11,942 nucleotides of DNA from an uncultured Mycoplasmatota bacterium (GTDB lineage: Bacteria; Bacillota_I; Bacilli_A; RF39; UBA660). The stretch spans positions 1-11,942 of the forward strand of contig CANPBV010000048.1 in assembly GCA_947572405.1 (NCBI GenBank), given 5' to 3'. Below the pieces are notes generated by a model that was given only the letters and a program-made list of their open reading frames with translations, did no database searches and was not told the DNA's origin. Every line of letters starts with the position of its first letter. The stretch's first letter is position 1. The translations under genes were made by a program, and so were the position numbers. This document shows, in pieces, positions 6,723-11,942 of this stretch.

Positions 6723-6972
6723 TGATTATTTTCTGATTTTCTAAAGTTGTTTATTTTTTTCTTATGCTTTTTATTTTCTAACATTTGTGTAATTAATAGA
6801 AGTTCAATGAAAGTTCTGTTCATATCTTCAGTTAGATTAAACCTTAGATTTGCAAAATCTTTTTCCATTTATTTAAGTTTCTTGCCCTTCTAGGTATTTT
6901 TACTTGTTTAATATTTTGTCCCTTTGATTTGGATAGTTGTTTTTTTAATGAGTCCAGAAAAAGTGCCGAAAT
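6719..6972 (-). pseudogene. Decayed gene with a frameshift at an A-run
   Basis: One open frame (6972-6844) reads ISALFLDSLKKQLSKSKGQN, then IPRRARNLNKWKKILQI-stop. A second (6868-6719) reads MEKDFANLRFNLTEDMNRTF and continues with IELLLITQMLENKKHKK to a TGA. They join at the run of five A after TGG (NLNKWKK to KDFANLRFNL) if one base is shifted, giving one protein of about 85 residues, very basic at both ends. The TGA overlaps the ATG of the next decayed gene, as expected for former operon partners. No ribosome binding site is well placed for the ATG at 6868. No family is recognised. Confidence 0.4.
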
Positions 6973-7002
6973 TCATAATTAATAATTTTGTGATATTTTA
7001 TC

Positions 7003-7044
7003 AAAAAAAATCTTTAAAACACTAGGCTTTCAAGACTTTTTTAA
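7003..7044 (-). terminator. Weak terminator after tRNA-Arg
   Basis: AAAAAAGTCTT and AAGATTTTTTT on the minus strand can pair (one G-U), with a loop of about 17 bases and a run of eight T ending the arm. It begins 8 bases past the CCA end of the tRNA. The stem is almost all A-T and so is weak. Confidence 0.35.
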
Positions 7045-7051
7045 ATCAAAA

Positions 7052-7128
7052 TGGTGTCCCCGAAAGGATTCGAACCTTCGGCCTACCCCTTAGGAGGGGG
7101 TCGCTCTATCCAACTGAGCTACGGAGAC
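7052..7128 (-). tRNA. tRNA-Arg (anticodon CCU)
   Basis: 77 bases fold as a full cloverleaf. The acceptor arm GTCTCCG pairs with CGGGGAC (one G-U). The D arm is GCTC/GAGC. The anticodon stem ACCCC/GGGGT encloses the loop CTCCTAA with anticodon CCT. The T arm GAAGG/CCTTT encloses TTCGAAT. It is followed by A and an encoded CCA. It reads AGG codons. The variable loop is the short 5-base type. It stands alone between an extended -10 promoter and a stretch of decayed genes. Confidence 0.96.
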
Positions 7129-7136
7129 ATATTTAT

Positions 7137-7145
7137 ATTATAACA
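7137..7145 (-). promoter_or_regulatory. Extended -10 promoter of tRNA-Arg
   Basis: TGTTATAAT on the minus strand is a consensus -10 box with the TGn extension. It places the transcription start 1-2 bases before the tRNA. No -35 is visible; the upstream bases are the T-run of the HD gene terminator. Confidence 0.6.
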
Positions 7146-7157
7146 CGTTTCAAAATG

Positions 7158-7182
7158 AAAAAAAAGATAGAATTTTCTATCT
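7158..7182 (-). terminator. Rho-independent terminator of the HD-domain gene
   Basis: AGATAG-AAAATT-CTATCT followed by eight T on the minus strand (6-7 base pairs). The stem begins within the last codons of the HD gene, and its stop codon TAG (7177-7179) lies inside it. It isolates the tRNA from upstream transcription. Confidence 0.8.
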
Positions 7183-7677
7183 GATATAATTTAATAACAG
7201 TAAAAAGTAAATATTAAGAAGATACGCCAAACGTACTTGAAATTTCTTTTCAAATTCTATAATCGCTACCCCTTTGTCTACAAAGCTTACAACCCAACTT
7301 TCTGCATATTTAGGAACGGCTATATTAATTGGAAACATATGAGTACGAATCATGTCAACTTCTTTTTCCGTTAACTCAAAATTTTCTAAAGACTTCTCTA
7401 CTGCTTTTTTAGGATGTAAAAAAGTAGACAAAAAGCGTTCTTTAGAGGTTCTATCTTCATTACTCAAAAAGAAATCATGTAGTAACCCGCCACGTGCTAC
7501 CTCTTTATAATCCAAATGCAAAAATTTCGCAATTTTATAAGAATAGTAAGATACTTTTAAGGAATGGTCAAATCTTGTTACTCCATGATGTTCTATTGAT
7601 TTTATTTTATTAAATTCTTCATTTACTAAGATATGATATACAATTCTGTTATATTCTCTATCAAGTTCCTTCGTCAT
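7177..7677 (-). CDS. HD-domain phosphohydrolase
   Basis: 166 residues from the ATG at 7677. The metal-binding set of the HD superfamily is complete: H38 (RFDHSLKVS), H67-D68 (GGLLHDFF), H88 (FLHPKKAVE), H113 (IRTHMFP) and D134 (FVDKGVA). Proteins with H...HD...H...H...D usually bind two metals and cleave phosphate esters; substrates range from nucleotides to cyclic dinucleotides, and this sequence does not decide which. The C-terminus has a hydrophobic stretch (LAYLLNIYFLLLLNY, about 150-164) that could touch the membrane. GAGGTG lies 6 bases before the ATG; the in-frame GTG at 7686 is part of that site, so it is rejected as a start. The gene stands alone, with a TATAAT promoter and a strong terminator. 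Confidence 0.85.
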   Translation of the reverse strand: MTKELDREYNRIVYHILVNEEFNKIKSIEHHGVTRFDHSLKVSYYSYKIAKFLHLDYKEVARGGLLHDFFLSNEDRTSKERFLSTFLHPKKAVEKSLENFELTEKEVDMIRTHMFPINIAVPKYAESWVVSFVDKGVAIIEFEKKFQVRLAYLLNIYFLLLLNYIR

Positions 7678-7683
7678 GAATTT

Positions 7684-7689
7684 CACCTC
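7684..7689 (-). promoter_or_regulatory. Ribosome binding site deciding the start of the HD gene
   Basis: GAGGTG is 6 bases from the ATG at 7675-7677. The alternative GTG start is contained in this site. Confidence 0.65.
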
Positions 7690-7692
7690 GAA

Positions 7693-7708
7693 CTATTATA
7701 TTATATCA
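7693..7708 (-). promoter_or_regulatory. -10 region of the HD-domain gene
   Basis: ATGATATAATATAATAG on the minus strand holds two overlapping TATAAT boxes about 15-25 bases before the ATG. No clear -35 is present at the proper distance. Confidence 0.45.
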
Positions 7709-7758
7709 TAAATTTGAAAAAAATAGTATGCTCTTTCCATAAAGTTTCAAAATAAAAT

Positions 7759-7776
7759 GTAAAAAATCGTTTTCAC
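7759..7776 (-). terminator. Weak terminator of the DUF3048 gene
   Basis: GTGAAAA-CGA-TTTTTTAC on the minus strand forms an A-T-rich stem with one G-T pair and overlaps the base just after the TAG stop. The tail ATTTTATTTT is only moderately T-rich. Confidence 0.35.
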
Positions 7777-8810
7777 TATTCTAAAAAAGTAGGTGTCATA
7801 TTAATTGGTTCTATCTGAATAAAGGTATTCCCATCATTGAGGATAATTTCGGTTCCATCTAAATAAGTATATTTTGTTTGGCTACTTCTACTTTTTTTTG
7901 TCCAAATTATTGGTATGGCATAACCATTTGTCACAAAATAACCATTTCCACTTCCAATGTTTTTTATATCTTGTCTCCCATATGAATCCATAGAATAGTT
8001 TTCAACATTCTGAATAATGATGTTTTTTGTTGAATACTGTTCCCCTGTTATCCCGTCTGTATGCGCCCAATCATTCATATATCTCATATAACGCTTCGTT
8101 TCTGGATTATATTGATAACTGGTGACATGAGACTTTGAATAAGGAACGGTCACTTTATTAGCTATTATAGCCCCTTCTTTTGTATTCATATTTAATTCTT
8201 CAACACTATAATTCAATAATAAATCTTTGTTTGTTTCTCTTATATAGCCTCTTTTTTCGGCCAATTGTTTTACCAATTCTATACTTGTAAAAGCGGTATG
8301 TTCATATGCAACCCCTAAAGTCCGATCCCTCCAAAAACTATTATCATAGATTCCATTAATATTATTGATTCCTAAATTTGGGATATCAGATTGTGCTTTG
8401 GGACTCCAACCAAAATGAACATAAATGGCATCATTTTCCAATACATAATCTAAAAAATAATGTCTAGAACTACGAACAGAGCCAATTCGTTCCGTATTTT
8501 GGTCCTTAAATAAAGCCATCATTCTAGTGATACCGCCTTCTGTTATAATTTCATAAACCAAATAAGCGTCTTGTAATCCAGCATGGTTTTTCCAAGCTGC
8601 TTGATTATTATTAATCATAACAGCATATGGTCTCGATTTAGAATCTTCATCTACAATTTGTAGTTTGGGAACAGGTTTTTCTTCTACAATTGGTTGACTC
8701 TTTTGCTCTTCCTGCTTTTTTTCCTTCTTTGTAAACATTTGATATAAAAGTGGGATACTTACTCCTAATACTAGTAAACTCATGATAAATAAAATAATCT
8801 TTTTTTTCAC
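7776..8810 (-). CDS. DUF3048 (YerB-like) membrane-anchored envelope protein
   Basis: 344 residues from the GTG at 8810. KKKIILFIMSLLVLGVSIPL (2-21) is a signal or anchor helix, followed by a charged Lys/Glu/Pro-rich linker (about 27-55), so the body lies outside the cell. The body carries the family's hallmark stretches: RPYAVMINN (60-68), YEIITEGGITRMMALF (86-101), RIGSVRSSRHYFL (108-120) and GSGNGYFVTNG (286-296). It is the size of the Bacillus subtilis YerB family, whose biochemical role is not established. Relatives are often lipoproteins, but no lipobox cysteine occurs after this helix, so this copy is probably anchored by the helix itself. AAGGTGAG is 3 bases from the GTG. An upstream in-frame ATG at 8849 lies before the extended -10 box and is rejected. 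Confidence 0.88.
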   Translation of the reverse strand: MKKKIILFIMSLLVLGVSIPLLYQMFTKKEKKQEEQKSQPIVEEKPVPKLQIVDEDSKSRPYAVMINNNQAAWKNHAGLQDAYLVYEIITEGGITRMMALFKDQNTERIGSVRSSRHYFLDYVLENDAIYVHFGWSPKAQSDIPNLGINNINGIYDNSFWRDRTLGVAYEHTAFTSIELVKQLAEKRGYIRETNKDLLLNYSVEELNMNTKEGAIIANKVTVPYSKSHVTSYQYNPETKRYMRYMNDWAHTDGITGEQYSTKNIIIQNVENYSMDSYGRQDIKNIGSGNGYFVTNGYAIPIIWTKKSRSSQTKYTYLDGTEIILNDGNTFIQIEPINMTPTFLE

Positions 8811-8813
8811 TCT

Positions 8814-8821
8814 CTCACCTT
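8814..8821 (-). promoter_or_regulatory. Ribosome binding site for a GTG start
   Basis: AAGGTGAG is followed after AGA by the GTG at 8808-8810. It decides the DUF3048 start in favour of GTG and puts the membrane helix at the very N-terminus. Confidence 0.65.
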
Positions 8822-8829
8822 CTACTTTA

Positions 8830-8838
8830 AGTATAGCA
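8830..8838 (-). promoter_or_regulatory. Extended -10 promoter of the DUF3048 gene
   Basis: TGCTATACT on the minus strand is an extended -10 box 20-28 bases before the GTG start. The -35 region is a T-run without a good match. Confidence 0.45.
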
Positions 8839-8881
8839 GTTAATATCAAAAAAAGAAATAAAAAGTTTGATGATTTTTGTC

Positions 8882-8902
8882 AAAAAAAGAGCAGGCTTTT
8901 TT
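8882..8902 (-). terminator. Possible terminator of natAB
   Basis: AAAAAAG-CCTG-CTCTTTTTTT on the minus strand begins at the natB stop codon. It forms a 7-pair stem with one mismatch and ends in seven T. It is modest in strength, so some read-through into the DUF3048 gene is likely. Confidence 0.45.
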
Positions 8903-10052
8903 AGTTAGAAAAAAGTACTTGCTCAGATTTATATTGTCTAATAATAATACCGAGAACAATCGTAATAATCGCAATTGTAGACAAAAACATCAATAAAATA
9001 TTTAAATAATTAACACTCCCCGCTGTAATATCTGTAAATAGAAGCGTAAAATTTAAAAATGGAATCATGGATAATATGGTTGACGACTGCATATGAATCA
9101 TAAATGCGATCATACCTGGAAAAAAGGAAATAAAGGTTAGCGGAGTTAAAGCACTTTGTGCCTCCTTAAATGATTTAGAGCGACTTGCAATTGCAATACA
9201 TAATCCACTGATCAAGAAAGAATATGCAATAATGACAAGGCAAGCAAACAAAATACTTTCTAGTGATAACATCAAATTGACACCATCATATATTTGAAAC
9301 ATATCATTTGCTACCATAAGAGAAACAGTCGTTAATAGTAAACTAATTGCGCCGGTAATCGCGGAAGATAAACTAACACTTAAAAATTTACCAATAATAA
9401 TGTCCTTACTTCTAATTGGAAAAGTAAGTAAGGTTTCTAATGTTCCCCTTTCTTTTTCGCCTGCAGTAGCATCTGTTGCAGGATAAGTTGCAGATACTGT
9501 AATCGCCATGATAATAAACAAGAATGCATAGTTAATAATATAACTTGCATAGAAATTTTCTATTTCTTTGATATCTTTTTCTACTGTAATAATAGAAATG
9601 ACGTCTTCTGCATTCATGTTATTTGTTTTTAAATATTCTTCTTGCAAGTATTCTTTATAGGAAGCAAAAAATTGATCCATTAGTGAAGTTGCGTAACTGG
9701 TTGTTTCATTATCATCCCCATGCACAATATATTTGTTATCTTCTTTGGTGATATATAAATCAATTGTTCTTTCCTTATAAGCTTGTTCTAGTTCTGTCTT
9801 TTCTTTTTCTATTACGTCAATTTTTAGTTCTTTGGCAATTTCTTTTTCTATATCCGATAACGTGTAGGAAAATCCTATTTTGTTATATTCTTCTACCGAC
9901 TTGTTGATCTGCGATTCAAATAAAGCAGACATTCCAATTACTAATAATGGAATCATAATTGGAATAATTAACATCATTGATAATGATTTTTTATCCCGAA
10001 ACATTTCTCTAATTTCTTTTTTTAACATATTCCATAAATTATTTTTCATCAT
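8901..10052 (-). CDS. natB: NatB-type ABC-2 exporter permease
   Basis: 383 residues, the usual NatB length. It has one membrane helix near the N-terminus (about 25-45), a large outside loop (about 46-168) rich in Glu and Lys, then five to six helices from about 170 to 371. GEKERGTLETLLTFPI (198-213) is the signature of the ABC-2/NatB permease, the segment that contacts the ATPase. NatAB of Bacillus subtilis exports Na+; relatives export other ions or small toxic compounds, so the substrate here is inferred only from family likeness. Translation starts at ATG 10052 or the adjacent ATG 10049, inside the end of natA (14-base overlap), after a run of six G. This is a typical coupled ATPase-permease pair. 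Confidence 0.88.
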   Translation of the reverse strand: MMKNNLWNMLKKEIREMFRDKKSLSMMLIIPIMIPLLVIGMSALFESQINKSVEEYNKIGFSYTLSDIEKEIAKELKIDVIEKEKTELEQAYKERTIDLYITKEDNKYIVHGDDNETTSYATSLMDQFFASYKEYLQEEYLKTNNMNAEDVISIITVEKDIKEIENFYASYIINYAFLFIIMAITVSATYPATDATAGEKERGTLETLLTFPIRSKDIIIGKFLSVSLSSAITGAISLLLTTVSLMVANDMFQIYDGVNLMLSLESILFACLVIIAYSFLISGLCIAIASRSKSFKEAQSALTPLTFISFFPGMIAFMIHMQSSTILSMIPFLNFTLLFTDITAGSVNYLNILLMFLSTIAIITIVLGIIIRQYKSEQVLFSN

Positions 10053-10797
10053 TCCACCCCCCTATCAAAGAAAAAAATGCCTCTCTTAAATTCGTTGTTG
10101 TTGTCTCTTTTTTGATTTCTTCTGATGTACCTTCTTTGATAATCATCCCTTTATTGATCATAACAACATAATCACATATATTTTCTGCTTCTTCCATATA
10201 ATGAGTAGAATAAAGAATCGTTTTTCCTCTCTTTTTTTCCTCTTTCATAAAGTCTAAAATTACTTGGCTAGAAATAATATCTAAGCCACTTGTAGCTTCA
10301 TCTAAAATATAATATTTTGGATCGTGTATGAGGCAACGTGCAATATTAACTCTTTGTGTTTGCCCAGTGGAAAGATTCGCAATTCTATTATATAAAAAGC
10401 TTTCCATATTTAACTTTTCTGATATTTCCTTGATTCTATTATCTATGATTTCTTTGTCTACCTCGTAAATTTCAGCACACATTTTTAAAAGTTCATATGT
10501 AGATAAGGTGTTATAAATCTTGGTATTCCCTGATAAATAAGCAATATTCTTCTTGATCTCAATTTCATTTTTAGAATAATTCAAACCATCAAATTCTATT
10601 GTACCAGATGTTGGCTCCAGTATCCCTGCAATCATTCGAAGCAAAGTTGTTTTCCCTGCTCCATTTGGTCCTAATACCCCTATGATTTCTCCTTCTTTGG
10701 CTTCAAAAGAAATTCCATTATCGGCATAAAATTCTTCTTTTTGTTTTTTCGAATTATATCTGATAAATTTCTTTTTTAAATCCTTTACTTTAAGCAT
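10039..10797 (-). CDS. natA: NatA-type ABC transporter ATP-binding protein
   Basis: 252 residues, a complete nucleotide-binding domain. It shows Walker A GPNGAGKTT (43-51), the ABC signature LSTGQTQRV (142-150), Walker B YYILDEATSGLD (162-173) and the switch histidine STHYMEEAENICD (197-209). LSTGQ in place of LSGGQ occurs commonly in the NatA/drug-exporter class. The Q-loop position reads YLSGNTKIY, without the usual glutamine. It powers the NatB permease encoded by the overlapping next gene. GGGAGTG precedes the ATG at 10797 by 5 bases, and a good promoter lies at 10821-10849. No regulator gene lies in the window next to it. ATPase class is certain; the transported substrate is not. Confidence 0.92.
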   Translation of the reverse strand: MLKVKDLKKKFIRYNSKKQKEEFYADNGISFEAKEGEIIGVLGPNGAGKTTLLRMIAGILEPTSGTIEFDGLNYSKNEIEIKKNIAYLSGNTKIYNTLSTYELLKMCAEIYEVDKEIIDNRIKEISEKLNMESFLYNRIANLSTGQTQRVNIARCLIHDPKYYILDEATSGLDIISSQVILDFMKEEKKRGKTILYSTHYMEEAENICDYVVMINKGMIIKEGTSEEIKKETTTTNLREAFFSLIGGWNDEK

Positions 10798-10820
10798 TTT
10801 TTCACTCCCTTTGTATTTTT

Positions 10821-10849
10821 ATTATACTACAATTCTATGTTAGTAGCAA
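10821..10849 (-). promoter_or_regulatory. Promoter of natAB
   Basis: TTGCTA (10844-10849) and TATAAT (10821-10826) are 17 bases apart on the minus strand. The start would lie near 10815, about 18 bases before the ATG. No clear operator dyad is visible around it. Confidence 0.6.
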
Positions 10850-11297
10850 AAAAAGTTCTTCTGCATATTCCTTGAAAGTATCATCTCACAGTCAGCCATT
10901 CCCCACCTTTTTCTTTTAAACTATTACTATTTTCTTCATATTTTGATTACATATTGTAGGTTTCTATTTTCAACTTTACTATTTTGTTTAATAACATTTT
11001 ATATTTCAACAGATTTCTATCTAAGGTAATATAAATAATTGTACTGTTAGCCAAGTGGTATATTCAATTACCTTTTTAATTGTATTTTTTAGAAAATAGC
11101 CAAATTTTAATAAAGTAAGTAAAATATGGATACTATTAGACTAAGTTTTCCATCTCCAATTTGTCATTTTCTTTAAATTACAATCTTTCTAAGGTTTCAT
11201 GTATCTATTTTCATTTCTTGTTCTTTACATTCTTCCCATATATGATAGATTATTGCTTTCGATCGTTCCTGATTTTCCTACATTGTTCTTTTAGTAA
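10850..11297. other. Gene-free, probably degraded stretch
   Basis: About 450 bases with no frame that has both a start and a ribosome binding site. Short protein-like frames occur on the minus strand. One (11063-10947) reads IYHLANSTIIYITLDRNLLK and ends KLKIETYNM-stop. Another, around 11260-11206, reads KAIIYHIWEECKEQEMKIDT-stop, which faintly recalls a recombinase N-terminus but is too short to name. I take this as old coding DNA in decay. No RNA gene or repeat was found. Confidence 0.4.
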
Positions 11298-11751
11298 GCC
11301 ATTTCTACATTTTTCTCAATTTCATTTATATTGTTGGTAGTCATTTTAAGACAAACTAATTTTATGTTGGCTTTTAAAACGAACAATAATAAAAACGTCC
11401 AGTTAATGCATTTTTTTCAAATTGAAAAGGTTATTTGGGTTATAAAAAATTCTATGGGTTATCAACAATATTTTGTGTTACGACTCAGGATCCTGAGCAA
11501 AAGACAGAATTGAAAATTATCATGAAGATATTAGAAGGTTTATTCCTAATGGAATTTCTTTCGATAATTATAATCAGGATGGTATTAATCATATGCTGAA
11601 TCATAGGAATTCCATAAAACGAGATTCCATATCTAGATATAATCTATATAAATTTATAAGATTTTCTACCAGCAAAAATGAAAGACTTTTTTCTTCTAAA
11701 ACTAGTGATTTCAAGGAACAAATAGTGTATCATTTAATCATCAAATCTTAA
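11298..11751 (+). pseudogene. Remnant of an IS30-family transposase
   Basis: Two plus-strand frames carry pieces of an IS30-type DDE transposase in the right order. Frame one (to about 11450) reads LLVVILRQTNFMLAFKTNNN, like the family's LLVLVERKTNFLLAFK strand after the first catalytic Asp. Frame two (to TAA 11749-11751) reads CYDSGS-stop-AKDRIENYHE, then DIRRFIPNGISFDNYNQ and NHMLNHRNSIKRDS, matching the family's SSWxKGxxEN, IRRFIPKGTSFDN and HINSYxRxSLN segments. A TGA (11494-11496) stands where Trp is conserved, the frame shifts between the pieces, and the DNGxEF segment with the second Asp is gone. The N-terminal DNA-binding half is missing, so the element is dead. It is the only feature on the plus strand. 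Confidence 0.72.
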
Positions 11752-11942
11752 CTGAAATTTAATTTCTAATTTCTGAAGATCTGATAGTATTGAAATAAGG
11801 TTACTTAGGAGAAGCAGACTTATTTCTTTTATTTTTAATTTTAATAATTTACAGTGAAAAAAATTCCTTTTATTTTGAAGTATACTATGATATAACCCGA
11901 GTTTGCCACTTTAAAATATAAAAATCGTTAGTTTTTTATTTA
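11298..11942 (+). mobile_element. Degraded IS30-like insertion sequence, ends not found
   Basis: The transposase ruin at 11298-11751 defines the element. I find no paired terminal inverted repeats or target duplication; the 190 bases after its stop (to 11942) hold no gene. The true borders are unknown, and the right one may lie outside the window. Confidence 0.45.

Noticed and set aside
9880..10089. Plus-strand frame opposite the natA/natB junction
   Set aside because: Shadow frame opposite two clear genes.
11494..11496. Use of UGA as Trp
   Set aside because: Trp codons checked in intact genes (for example the two near 100 and one near 7300) are TGG, so the TGA in the transposase remnant is a stop.
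11331..11513. A 60-residue plus-strand gene
   Set aside because: It opens with a TTG lacking a ribosome binding site, and its content is the middle of an IS30 transposase followed by out-of-frame sequence; it is a piece of a pseudogene.

Overview
The window is AT-rich DNA from a low-GC Gram-positive bacterium (Bacillota, probably a Bacilli- or Clostridia-like lineage). The evidence is purine-rich Shine-Dalgarno sequences in front of nearly every gene, TATAAT-type promoters, a YerB-like DUF3048 envelope protein, a NatAB-type ABC exporter, a tRNA with its CCA encoded in the DNA, and an IS30-type transposase remnant. I cannot place it below phylum. Trp is read from TGG where I checked, so the standard bacterial code applies. 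None of the ten intact genes ends in TGA (five TAG, five TAA).

Every intact gene and the tRNA lie on the minus strand, so the region reads right to left. From the right edge: a plus-strand IS30 transposase ruin (about 11298-11751); a degraded, gene-free stretch (10850-11297); a natA-natB ABC exporter pair with overlapping ends (8901-10797); a membrane-anchored DUF3048 protein (7776-8810); a small HD-domain protein (7177-7677); and tRNA-Arg(CCU) (7052-7128). Then comes about 1 kb of decayed genes (6165-6972), in which recognisable protein-like frames are broken at A-runs and by an in-frame stop.

Further left is a two-gene operon: a GNAT acetyltransferase (5581-6021) whose stop codon overlaps the ribosome binding site of a CorA-like two-helix membrane protein lacking the GMN motif (4389-5570). 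Next are a TPR-like protein of unknown function with its own good promoter (3137-4264), a protein with two or three bacterial PH-like domains (1361-2755), a short frameshifted gene (1151-1359), a 92-residue hypothetical protein (816-1094), and a probable helix-hairpin-helix DNA glycosylase of the AGOG type (45-740).

The genes do not form one obvious pathway. The supported functional units are natAB, the GNAT plus CorA-like pair, and single transcription units often closed by hairpins that overlap the stop codon. I see no CRISPR array, phage genes or restriction-modification system. The most distinctive signals are the number of small broken genes whose frameshifts sit in A-runs, the CorA-like protein without its selectivity motif, and the AGOG-like glycosylase.
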